DNA of 64,000 bases, taken from positions 1 through 64,000 of the forward strand of contig NZ_JAPQNT010000008.1 in assembly GCF_028867965.1 (NCBI RefSeq), given 5' to 3'. The notes beneath the pieces were generated by a model, which saw only the letters and a list, made by a program, of their open reading frames with translations, did not search any database and was not told where the DNA came from. The position numbers and the translations under genes are program-made. Of the stretch, positions 45,501 to 52,507 are shown one piece after another; position 1 is the first letter of the stretch, and each line of letters begins with the position of its first letter. Source of the DNA: Flavobacterium sp. SUN046 (lineage in GTDB: Bacteria; Bacteroidota; Bacteroidia; Flavobacteriales; Flavobacteriaceae).

Positions 45501-48500
45501 ACGTTAAAGGAGAAGTTGTAGTTCCAGTAATAGTTCCAGAGCAGTTGTCTGTTGCTGTTGGAGCTGTAACTGTAGCTGAACATTGACCAGTAACAGTTGG
45601 AAGCGAAGCTACATTAGCCACTGGCGCAGTAGTATCATTTACAACAACTGATTGTGTTTGAGTTGAGGCATTTCCTTTAGCATCAGTATACGTCCAAGTT
45701 ACCGTTGTTGAAGCTGTCACTGGAGAAACTGTAGTAGTTGTTGCAGTAATTTGACCTGAACAATTATCTGTAGCAGTTGGCGCAGTAAGTGCAACCGAAC
45801 ATTGACCATTTAAAGTTGGAAGCGAAGCTACATTAGCCACTGGCGCAGTAGTATCATTTACAACAACTGATTGTGTTTGAGTTGAGGCATTTCCTTTAGC
45901 ATCAGTATAGGTCCAAGTAATAGAATATGTTCCTTGTGCATTATACGTTAAAGGAGAAGTTGTAGTTCCAGTAATAGTTCCAGAGCAATTATCTGTAGCT
46001 GTTGGCGCCGTAACTGTAGCTGAACATTGACCAGTAACCGCAGCAAGCGAAGCCACATTAGCCACTGGCGCAGTAGTATCATTGATTACAACTGATTGTG
46101 TTTGAGTTGAGGTATTTCCTTTAGCGTCAGTATAGGTCCAAGTAATAGAATACGTTCCTTGAGCATTATAAGTTAGAGGAGAATTTGTAGTTCCAGTAAT
46201 AGTTCCAGAGCAATTATCTGTAGCTGTTGGAGCTGTAACTGTAGCTGAACATTGACCAGTAACAGTAGCAAGCGAAGCTACGTTAGCCACAGGCGCAGTA
46301 GTATCATTGATTACAACTGATTGTGTTTGAGTTGAGGTATTTCCTTTAGCATCAGTATAGGTCCAAGTAATAGAATATGTTCCTTGTGCATTATACGTTA
46401 AAGGAGAAGTTGTAGTTCCAGTAATAGTTCCAGAGCAATTATCTGTAGCTGTTGGAGCTGTAACTGTCGCTGAACATTGACCAGTAACAGTAGCAAGCGA
46501 AGCTACATTAGCCACAGGCGCAGTTGTATCATTTACAACAACTGATTGAGATTGAGTTGAGGTATTTCCTTTAGCGTCAGTATAAGTCCAAGTAATAGAA
46601 TAGGTTCCTTGAGTATTATAAGTTAAAGGAGAATTTGTAGTTCCAGTAATAGTTCCAGAGCAATTATCTGTTGCTGTTGGAGCTGTAACTGTAGCTGAAC
46701 ATTGACCAGTAACAGTAGCAAGCGAAGCTACGTTAGCCACAGGCGCAGTAGTATCATTTACAACAACTGATTGAGATTGAAATGATTGATTTCCGCGACT
46801 ATCAGTATACGTCCATACGATAGTGTAATTTCCTTGTGTAGAGTAAGTTAAAGGATCACTTGTTGTTGCATTAATCGTACCCATACAATTATCGGTAGCG
46901 GTTGGCACAGTAACAGTAGCAGAGCATTGTCCTGTAATAGTAGGTAAAGAAGTTACATTTGCAACTGGAGCTACAGTATCCGTTATACTAACTGTTTGAA
47001 ATTGATTAGATACGTTGCCGTTTCCATCATTATAAGTCCAATAAATTTGATAATTTCCTTGAGCAGAATACGTTAAAGGCGATGTTGTAGTTCCAGTAAT
47101 TTGTCCATAGCAATTACTTGTAGCTGTTGGTGGCGTAACAGTAGCTGAACATTGACCAGTAATAGTTGGCAATGAAGCAATGTTTGGAACAGGCGCAGTA
47201 CAAGCAGCTGCAATTGTAAATGTTTGTGATGGTGATACTACTGAATTACAAGTATTAAATATTGTTACTGAAGCTGAACCAGCAGTTGTGACATCAGCAG
47301 CAGTAATTGATGCAGTTAATTGAGTTGCACTTACAAATGTTGTAGTTCTATTTGTTCCATTCCATCTAACTATTGATTCACCGCTTACAAAATTGGTTCC
47401 ATTTACTGTTAATGTAAATGCACCACTTCCTGCAATTTTTGAAGTAGGAGCAATAGAAGCATTGGATGGATTAGGTTTTACAGTAACAATGACTTGATCT
47501 CTATTGCTTTTTATTGGTTCAAATTTCCAATTAAAGAATTGAAAGAATGTACCAGTTCCGCCATTAGCAGTAATGTTTATTGTTCCATTTGTCATCGGAT
47601 AAGTAATTCCGCTTGTAGCACAAGTTAGGCTTAATCCTGATATTTCACGTGAAACTAATCTTAAATTTGTTCCAACAGGAATAAAAAAATCTAATGGGAT
47701 GTCTTGATTTCCTGCAGCAGTTAATCTGATTGCTTTAGATTCTAACATTACTCCAGCACTAGTTTGTAATTCTACTAATATTTGACCAACAGCAGATGTG
47801 GTAATTGAAACTGATTTTAATTTGGTTGGAGTAGTACAACTAAAAATCAAGTATTTATTTGCAACAGTAGCTGCAGCAGTAGCAGTTCCAGAAACAGTTG
47901 CTGGACCTACGTTTGCAATAGCAACCTCGCTTTCTACCCAATAAGATGTAGTAGTTGATAACGCTGGAGTTGTAAAAGCAGCTGTAGAAGCCAAAGCACT
48001 AGTTGAAGTTAAACTGTTGTACCATTTAATAGTTCCTGTTCCTGTAGCTGATAATGAAGCTGTTTGACCTTGGCAAATTGTTGCATCACTTGCAACCGGA
48101 GTAGCTGTAATAGGAACCATAGTAACATTCAAAGTAGTTGCAGCACCATTTGTTAACGTCGTAGATATTGTTTGAGAGGCATATCCCGGAGATTCGAATA
48201 GTACGCTATAAGTTCCTGCAACTTGTACTTTGTGATAATCACCATTTGTAGCAGATGTTTCAACCCAAGAGCCAAAACCATCCGATGTGCCTGATACATA
48301 AACTTTTGCATGTAATGGTTTTCCAGCTTGATCCGTTACAATACCTTGTAAACCATAACTTGCTTGTTTCATAAAGTTTAACAAACTTTGTCTGTTTAAA
48401 GTATAAAATAATGGCAATTGACTTGCTGGAGGAGTTTTAGTTGCAGAAATTTCAATTGTTACTTCTTTATTGTGATTATAAAAATTATTATAATCTTGTC

Positions 48501-49626
48501 TTCCACCTTTTACGGTATACCAAATGGCTCCGTTTGTTGTTCCAGCAAACTGTCCAGTGCCATATACATCATCCATGTAAAGTTGATTGTTATCAGCCGT
48601 TTGAGCAAGTTGTGCATATTCTGTTGAAACTACTCTAAAGTATGCATCATGAGGATGAACATTTACTTGAGAAGTTCCAGTTGCACCATTTGAAGTATCC
48701 CATGGAAAATTTACAACTTCTGCACCACCATGATAATTAGCAGCTAAAACAAAATTTCTAGTAGCTTCAAAATTTAAGAAAGCTAACGTCTCAGCTCTAT
48801 ATACTAATGCATCTGGATGTAATCCTCCAATTGGATCTGGATAATTTCTATTTAAATCGGTACCATCTTGATTGGCTCTCGTTGGTGCATTTCCAGATGA
48901 ATTAAAAATATCATTTCCAGGAGCTTTGTACGAACCATCAGGATTTGCTAATGGACAAAAATACATTTCGGTATTGTTAACTAAATTAGTCAATTCAGTA
49001 TTTGATCCATAACTTGTTAAAAGTTCATCAATTAAATGTAACAAAACAGGATAACCTGTAATTTCGTCACCGTGCATTGAAGAAGTGTATAAAAATTCTG
49101 GTTCAGTTTCATCCGCACTTGCATTATCAGATATTTTTAAAACGTAAAGAGCTCTTCCGTTTGTTGTAGAACCAATATTTTGTAAAGTACAAATGCTTGG
49201 ATAGGTTGTAGCCCAATATTGCATTTTTGCAACATACTCAGAATATTTAGGATAAGCATCCCAAGTTGAATCCCAGGCAGCTGTTGCTCTGTTTGCATTA
49301 GTTGTTCTTGCAGTGAATTCTTGGGGAATTTCATTGTCTTCTTTTCTAACTTCATATTGTAAGCCATAAGTTAAAAACCTTTTAAATTGGTCTTTATTTG
49401 CATAAGCTTCAACTTCTAGTGATTGTTCGTCAACTCTTTTGTGACTTACAGATAAGAATTCATTAAGTTCTAAAAATTGCGCTTTACTACTAGCTTTAAA
49501 ATTTAGGACAACTTCTCCTTTTTCTTTCAAATAATAGTTTGCTTTTTCAAGTGAACTGCCTTTTTGAGCAAACGAAACGCTTGAAAACAAAACAGTTAGC
49601 ATCAGAATAAGTGTAATTTTTTTCAT
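39523..49626 (-). CDS. Giant T9SS protein: M14 carboxypeptidase with HYR-like and MopE-like repeats (3,367 aa)
   Basis: The ATG at 49626 gives a good signal peptide (MKKITLILMLTVLFSSVSFAQ); an upstream frame to 49677 would cross the promoter. A prodomain-like part (~20-110) is followed by an M14 zinc carboxypeptidase (~110-420) with zinc ligands in HGDE (H185, E188) and NYHGG, and the catalytic Glu in EVTIEIS. Next come a carboxypeptidase regulatory-like domain (~423-505), an Ig-like part, an IPT/TIG domain (~726-806), 24 HYR-like repeats (~809-2591) and MopE-type repeats (~2593-2979). Three unknown beta domains with GFRFRI/GYRYEV motifs and a T9SS sorting domain (YPNPFNDSFNIK, last ~75) end the protein. 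It is probably a surface-anchored or released peptidase held on a long stalk. Confidence 0.9.
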   Translation of the reverse strand: MKKITLILMLTVLFSSVSFAQKGSSLEKANYYLKEKGEVVLNFKASSKAQFLELNEFLSVSHKRVDEQSLEVEAYANKDQFKRFLTYGLQYEVRKEDNEIPQEFTARTTNANRATAAWDSTWDAYPKYSEYVAKMQYWATTYPSICTLQNIGSTTNGRALYVLKISDNASADETEPEFLYTSSMHGDEITGYPVLLHLIDELLTSYGSNTELTNLVNNTEMYFCPLANPDGSYKAPGNDIFNSSGNAPTRANQDGTDLNRNYPDPIGGLHPDALVYRAETLAFLNFEATRNFVLAANYHGGAEVVNFPWDTSNGATGTSQVNVHPHDAYFRVVSTEYAQLAQTADNNQLYMDDVYGTGQFAGTTNGAIWYTVKGGRQDYNNFYNHNKEVTIEISATKTPPASQLPLFYTLNRQSLLNFMKQASYGLQGIVTDQAGKPLHAKVYVSGTSDGFGSWVETSATNGDYHKVQVAGTYSVLFESPGYASQTISTTLTNGAATTLNVTMVPITATPVASDATICQGQTASLSATGTGTIKWYNSLTSTSALASTAAFTTPALSTTTSYWVESEVAIANVGPATVSGTATAAATVANKYLIFSCTTPTKLKSVSITTSAVGQILVELQTSAGVMLESKAIRLTAAGNQDIPLDFFIPVGTNLRLVSREISGLSLTCATSGITYPMTNGTINITANGGTGTFFQFFNWKFEPIKSNRDQVIVTVKPNPSNASIAPTSKIAGSGAFTLTVNGTNFVSGESIVRWNGTNRTTTFVSATQLTASITAADVTTAGSASVTIFNTCNSVVSPSQTFTIAAACTAPVPNIASLPTITGQCSATVTPPTATSNCYGQITGTTTSPLTYSAQGNYQIYWTYNDGNGNVSNQFQTVSITDTVAPVANVTSLPTITGQCSATVTVPTATDNCMGTINATTSDPLTYSTQGNYTIVWTYTDSRGNQSFQSQSVVVNDTTAPVANVASLATVTGQCSATVTAPTATDNCSGTITGTTNSPLTYNTQGTYSITWTYTDAKGNTSTQSQSVVVNDTTAPVANVASLATVTGQCSATVTAPTATDNCSGTITGTTTSPLTYNAQGTYSITWTYTDAKGNTSTQTQSVVINDTTAPVANVASLATVTGQCSATVTAPTATDNCSGTITGTTNSPLTYNAQGTYSITWTYTDAKGNTSTQTQSVVINDTTAPVANVASLAAVTGQCSATVTAPTATDNCSGTITGTTTSPLTYNAQGTYSITWTYTDAKGNASTQTQSVVVNDTTAPVANVASLPTLNGQCSVALTAPTATDNCSGQITATTTTVSPVTASTTVTWTYTDAKGNASTQTQSVVVNDTTAPVANVASLPTVTGQCSATVTAPTATDNCSGTITGTTTSPLTYSAQGTYSITWTYTDAKGNASTQTQSVIVNDTTAPVANVASLPTLNGQCSVELTAPTATDNCSGQITATTTTVSPVTASTTVTWTYTDAKGNTSTQTQSVVVNDTTAPVANVASLPTVTGQCSATVTAPTATDNCSGTITGTTTSPLTYSAQGTYSITWTYTDAKGNVSTQTQSVVINDTTAPVANVASLAAVTGQCSATVTAPTATDNCSGTITGTTTSPLTYNAQGTYSITWTYTDAKGNASTQTQSVVVNDTTAPVANVASLPTVTGQCSATVTAPTATDNCSGTITGTTTSPLTYNAQGTYSITWTYTDTKGNASTQTQSVIVNDTTAPVANVASLPTLNGQCSVELTAPTATDNCSGQITATTTTVSPVTASTTVTWTYTDAKGNTSTQTQSVIVNDTTAPVANVASLPTLNGQCSVELTAPTATDNCSGQITATTTTVSPVTASTTVTWTYTDAKGNASTQTQSVVVNDTTAPVANVASLPTITGQCSATVTAPTATDNCSGTITGTTTSPLTYSAQGTYSITWTYTDAKGNASTQTQSVVVNDTTAPVANVASLPTLNGQCSVALTAPTATDNCSGQITATTTTVSPVTASTTVTWTYTDAKGNASTQTQSVVVNDTTAPVANVASLATVTGQCSVALTAPTATDNCSGQITATTTTVSPVTASTTVTWTYTDAKGNTSTQTQSVVVNDTTAPVANVASLATVTGQCSATVTAPTATDNCSGTITGTTTSPLTYSAQGTYSITWTYTDAKGNTSTQTQSVIVNDTTAPVANVASLPTLNGQCSVALTSPTATDNCSGQITATTTTVSPVTASTTVTWTYTDAKGNVSTQTQSVVVNDTTAPVANVASLPTVTGQCSATVTAPTATDNCSGTITGTTTSPLTYSAQGTYSITWTYTDAKGNASTQTQSVIVNDTTAPVANVASLPTLNGQCSVALTAPTATDNCSGQITATTTTVSPVTASTTVTWTYTDAKGNVSTQTQSVVINDTTAPVANVASLPTLNGQCSVALTAPTATDNCSGQITGTTTTVSPVTASATVTWTYTDAKGNSSTQTQSVVVNDTTAPVANVASLATVTGQCSVALTAPTATDNCSGQITGTTNDPLTYSAQGTYSITWTYTDAKGNTSTQTQSVVINDTTAPVANVASLATITGQCSATVTAPTATDNCSGTITGTTNDPTTYSIQGNYIVTWTYDDGNGNTSTQTQNIEVTNGGAILTFYQDLDGDTFGNPNASIQACSQPVGYVLNSSDCNDNQIQYADIDGDGYGSSTKVACGVANNTDCNDNNASQNVLITFYQDLDGDTFGNPNVSTQACSQPAGYVTNATDCNDNQIQYADVDGDGYGSLTQVACGVTNNTDCNDNNASQNILITFYQDLDGDTFGNPNVTIQACSQPAGYVTNATDCNDNNASQNVLITFYQDLDGDTFGNPNATIQACSQPAGYVTNATDCNDNQIQYADVDGDGYGSLTQVACGVTNNTDCNDNNASQNVLITFYQDLDGDTFGNPNVSTQACSQPAGYVTNNLDCNDNSTTQNALTTYYQDADGDGFGNLSVTISSCTQPAGYVTNSLDCDDTKTAVHPGAVDICYDGIDNDCNGNIDNVGLPGGCTPKISNLPTATCGGTITALNTIITASNSPGAQGFRFRITNMITMAVQTVDSPTVSFQFSNLPGVTFATQYKVEIAVKFNGVWQGFYGNPCYVTTPSPTTVITNQCGTTLTSFSQYVNVNTVANITGYRYEVTNQFNNQTQYIYSTMSKFNLSQLQVSNQTYGTNYFVRTALRNTDGTYLPEGPGCIIKTPAHPTTQLKSNQCSNYAVTSNSELIYADAVSGAVSYRFRLYNNSGYDATFDSATNRFTLSNFPGLTAPGTYYVQVCVKMSNQNDFGPYNQTCTIVKGGNATVANFTTTSTSKQQLTTVTVYPNPFNDSFNIKADLTSDDKISISVYDLMGRLIESKQFESRDLESTSIGSSYPSGVYSIIFIQGEITKTIRIVKR
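40690..41850 (-). repeat. MopE-type Asp-rich repeat block in the giant protein
   Basis: The block encodes FYQDLDGDTFGNP-like units five times, one YYQDADGDGFGN, and three interleaved YADIDGDGYGS-type units with ACGV. Each unit closes on DCNDN. It ends in DCDDTKTAVHPGAVD and DGIDNDCNGNID, the canonical MopE form. The many DxDGD loops suggest calcium binding. Neighbouring units are nearly identical in DNA, showing recent duplication. Confidence 0.8.
41855..47200 (-). repeat. Array of 24 HYR-like repeats (about 5.3 kb)
   Basis: There are 24 units beginning APVANVASL. Type A (75 aa, 225 bp) carries TGQCSATVTAPTATDNCSG and SPLTYSAQGTYSITWTYTD; type B (73 aa, 219 bp) carries NGQCSVALT and TTTTVSPVTASTTVTWTY. 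Each has two cysteines (GQC, DNC), probably a disulphide. The order by my reading is A1-6, B7, A8, B9, A10-12, B13-14, A15, B16-17, A18, B19, A20, B21-22, hybrid 23, A24. The outer units 1, 2 and 24 are the most divergent, the inner ones nearly identical. Confidence 0.88.
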
Positions 49627-49647
49627 TTTTATTAGGGTTTTGAGAGA

Positions 49648-49678
49648 CAAACCTAAATAATACCTAAATTCTGACAAA
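49648..49678 (-). promoter_or_regulatory. Promoter of the giant carboxypeptidase gene
   Basis: On the minus strand a TTTG (49675-49678) and TAGGTTTG (49648-49655) are 19 bp apart, a full consensus pair. The ATG at 49626 lies 21 bp downstream. Confidence 0.75.
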
Positions 49679-49685
49679 ACTTTTT

Positions 49686-49723
49686 ATCGATTAAATGCAT
49701 TTATAATCGATTAAATGTAAATT
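49686..49723 (-). promoter_or_regulatory. Two ATCGAT-centred dyads, 20 bp apart (copy at the giant gene)
   Basis: ATCGAT occurs at 49686-49691 and 49706-49711. The flanks fit CATTTA-ATCGAT-TAAATG. The pair sits just upstream of the -33 box, a position typical of activator sites. The remaining 343-bp gap up to 49969 is AT-rich; I see no clear promoter for the plus-strand gene in it. Confidence 0.65.
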
Positions 49724-49969
49724 AAGTATTATATTGTAATTTTTAACTTACATATTTTAAAAATGAGTATTAAATTAAAATAAACATTGAAAATACACTT
49801 AATTTAAAAATACGATTAGTAATTGTTAATAGTTCAATAATTTTGATTCAAATTTATTTTAATTCAAAAATTTCGGATAAATTTTCAATTAACATTTGAC
49901 ATTATCGTACAAACATTTACTGTTTTATAATTGTAGTTTTACATTTAATAAATTAGACTGTTTAAAATT

Positions 49970-51070
49970 ATGAATTCACAAAAAAAGTACCTTGTTCTTT
50001 TACTATTGTCATTTTCACTAGTAGCTTGTTCACAAAAATTAGTAGATTCTATTCAAGTTTATGATTATTCAGGACGACTTGAACATAAAGATACTAATAG
50101 CACACTTTTAATTGGTTCAGCTGCATCAGTAGCATTTAATTTTTCAGGTAACAAATGTGCTATTTCTTTAAAAAGTGTCGATTCTTATGAACACCATAAT
50201 TTTGTTTCACTAGAACTCGACGGAAAATATATAGGTCGTTTAAAAGTTGAAAAAGGAGCCACACAATCCTATCCAATTACTATTTCAGAAGAGAAAAAAG
50301 AACATCATTTAACTATTTTTAAAGCAACCGAAGCTTCCAATGGTGGTGTCTTATTTGAAGGAACAACTGCAACTTTAACTCAAATTAAATCAATAAAGAA
50401 AAAGAAAATCGAATTTATTGGCAATTCTATAACGTGCGGAATGGGTAACGATACTAAAGAAATTCCTTGCGGAACAGGCGAATGGTACGACCAACATAAT
50501 GCCTATTGGGCTTACGGACCAATTTTATCAAGAAGTTTGAATGCCGATTTTTTATTAAGTTCAGTTTCAGGAATTGGGATGTATCGCAATTGGAATGATG
50601 AACACGAAAAGGAAGCAATTATGCCCGATGTTTATGAAAATTTATACTTAAATAAAGACAATAAAACACCTTATGACTTTAAGTTTCAACCTGATTTAGT
50701 AAGTATTTGTCTGGGAACAAATGATTTATCAGATGGCGACGGAAAAAAACCAAGACTTCCGTTTGACCAAGAAAAATATGTTTCTAATTATATTAATTTT
50801 ATTAAAATGGTGTACAATCACTCTCCCAATACTAGAATCATTTTGCTAACAAGCCCAATGATTTCAGGTGATAAAAATGGTATTCTAGTAAATTGTCTGC
50901 AAAGAGTTATTGCAGCATTTGAATTGGATAAAAAACACAAGCCTATTACTTTATTTCAATACCAACCAATGACTCCCAAAGGTTGTGGTTATCATCCAGA
51001 TATTGAGGATCACAAAATTATGGCAGCGCAATTGGAAACTACTTTTAAAAAATTATTAGATGAAAAATAA
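49970..51070 (+). CDS. CE2-like acetyl esterase, SGNH hydrolase lipoprotein
   Basis: The 366-residue protein has a lipoprotein signal (LLLSFSLVACS, lipobox VAC). It has the two-domain plan of CE2 esterases: an N-terminal jelly-roll-like part (~25-140) and a C-terminal SGNH hydrolase. The catalytic serine lies in EFIGNSITCGMG, block III is SICLGTNDLSDG and the Asp/His pair is in GYHPDIEDH. CE2 enzymes remove acetyl groups from xylan, mannan or similar glycans. It begins the plus-strand arm of the polysaccharide locus, and its last 11 bases overlap the next esterase gene, so the two are translated together. The exact glycan is unknown. Confidence 0.85.
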   Translation: MNSQKKYLVLLLLSFSLVACSQKLVDSIQVYDYSGRLEHKDTNSTLLIGSAASVAFNFSGNKCAISLKSVDSYEHHNFVSLELDGKYIGRLKVEKGATQSYPITISEEKKEHHLTIFKATEASNGGVLFEGTTATLTQIKSIKKKKIEFIGNSITCGMGNDTKEIPCGTGEWYDQHNAYWAYGPILSRSLNADFLLSSVSGIGMYRNWNDEHEKEAIMPDVYENLYLNKDNKTPYDFKFQPDLVSICLGTNDLSDGDGKKPRLPFDQEKYVSNYINFIKMVYNHSPNTRIILLTSPMISGDKNGILVNCLQRVIAAFELDKKHKPITLFQYQPMTPKGCGYHPDIEDHKIMAAQLETTFKKLLDEK

Positions 51071-52433
51071 CAAACTACTTTTTTTAGTTTTACTATTTTG
51101 TAATTTACTTCAAGCTAATGTTACTTTACCTAATTTCTTTTCAGATAATATGGTTTTGCAACGCAATTCTGACGTGAAAATTTGGGGTTGGGCCAATCCT
51201 AAAGAAGAGATTACAATTCAACCTTCTTGGAATAATCAATTGTATAAAGTTATGCCTAATAGTCTAGCCAATTGGAGTTTGTCAATTCCTACACCAAAAG
51301 AAGGCGGACCATACACATTATCAATTAAAGGTTACAATACAATTATTTTAAAAAACATTCTAATTGGTGAAGTTTGGTTATGTTCAGGGCAATCTAATAT
51401 GGAAATGACACCAAGTTGGGGAATTTTAAATGGTGATGATGAGGTCAAAAAAGCAATAAATTCATCCATCAGATTCTTTACTGTTCAAAAAGCATCTTCG
51501 AGTACAAAACAGATAAATCTTTCAGGAAACTGGCAAGAGTGTTCGCCAGAAACAATGAAAAATTCTAGTGCAATTGCTTATTTTTTTGCGCAACATTTAC
51601 AAGAAGATTTAAAAAATGTTCCCATCGGATTACTAGTTTCTGCTTGGGGTGGAACTGCTGCCGAATTATGGATTCCGCAAGAAATTATAGAAAATGAGAA
51701 TCTATTGAAAACCGCTGCAAGCAAAATCAACCCAAATGAATATTGTCCTAATTTGTCAGGATACTGTTTCAACACAATGATAAATCCACTAATTGGATAT
51801 TCAATTGCAGGCACTATTTGGTACCAAGGTGAAAGTAATGTTGGTTCTAATTCTTACAATACAACATTTGAAGCACTAATTAATTCATGGCGCAAACTTT
51901 GGAACTCAGATTTTCCGTTTTATTTTGTGCAAATAGCACCTTATAATGATGGATTTAAACATTTTGGAAGTGTTCTAATTAGAGATTTTCAAAGACAAAC
52001 ACTTAAAATTCCTAATACAGCAATGGTTGTAACTTCTGATATTTCTACAACAGATGATATTCATCCTAAAGATAAAAAATCAGTCGGAATTAGATTGGCA
52101 AATTTAGCTTTAACAAACCATTATAAAACCAATTCAAATCTAGTAAACGGACCACTTTTTAAAGATTTTAAAATCGAAAAAAATAAAGTTTTAGTAAATT
52201 TTGATTATGCTGATGGTTTGTATTTTAAGAATAAAACAACAACTCAATTTGAAATTGCTGGTGCAGATTCTGTTTATTATTCTGCCAAAGCAATTATTAA
52301 AAACAATACTGTTTTGTTACACTCTGATCAAGTAAAAAATCCAACAAAAGTTCGTTTTGCATGGAAAAATGATGCACAATCAGAACTGTTTAATAAAGCT
52401 AATTTACCAGCTTCTTCTTTTATTTCAGAATAA
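51060..52433 (+). CDS. Sialate O-acetylesterase-type (SASA) esterase
   Basis: The 457-residue protein has a signal peptide (KLLFLVLLFCNLLQA) and opens with LPNFFSDNMVLQRNSDVKIWGWA (seen as FFSDNMVLQR), typical of this family. The nucleophile is in WLCSGQSNMEM, a second block is IWYQGESNVG, and the D-H pair lies in DDIHPKDKKSVG. Despite the family name, members in plant-polymer loci deacetylate hemicelluloses. It overlaps the CE2-like gene by 11 bp, and a gap of 74 bp separates it from the GH3 gene. Two different esterases in tandem point to a heavily acetylated substrate. Confidence 0.88.
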   Translation: MKNNKLLFLVLLFCNLLQANVTLPNFFSDNMVLQRNSDVKIWGWANPKEEITIQPSWNNQLYKVMPNSLANWSLSIPTPKEGGPYTLSIKGYNTIILKNILIGEVWLCSGQSNMEMTPSWGILNGDDEVKKAINSSIRFFTVQKASSSTKQINLSGNWQECSPETMKNSSAIAYFFAQHLQEDLKNVPIGLLVSAWGGTAAELWIPQEIIENENLLKTAASKINPNEYCPNLSGYCFNTMINPLIGYSIAGTIWYQGESNVGSNSYNTTFEALINSWRKLWNSDFPFYFVQIAPYNDGFKHFGSVLIRDFQRQTLKIPNTAMVVTSDISTTDDIHPKDKKSVGIRLANLALTNHYKTNSNLVNGPLFKDFKIEKNKVLVNFDYADGLYFKNKTTTQFEIAGADSVYYSAKAIIKNNTVLLHSDQVKNPTKVRFAWKNDAQSELFNKANLPASSFISE

Positions 52434-52465
52434 TTTTTTGTTTCAAATTATAAACAGAATTTCCT

Positions 52466-52473
52466 TAAATTTG
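52466..52473 (+). promoter_or_regulatory. Possible -7 box for the GH3 gene
   Basis: TAAATTTG lies 34 bp before the ATG at 52508. The nearest TTG is 25 bp upstream, slightly too far, so an internal promoter is only possible. Confidence 0.35.
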
Positions 52474-52507
52474 AGAAATCTTTTAATCTTTGGTAAAATA
52501 ACTTCAA

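Noticed and set aside
41855-47200. Regularly spaced repeats that might suggest a CRISPR array or satellite
   Set aside because: The units are 219-225 bp, stay in one reading frame and encode an HYR-like domain; there are no short spacers.
49627-49677. Longer N-terminus of the giant carboxypeptidase
   Set aside because: The extra 17 residues would overlap the -7/-33 promoter boxes and bury the signal peptide.
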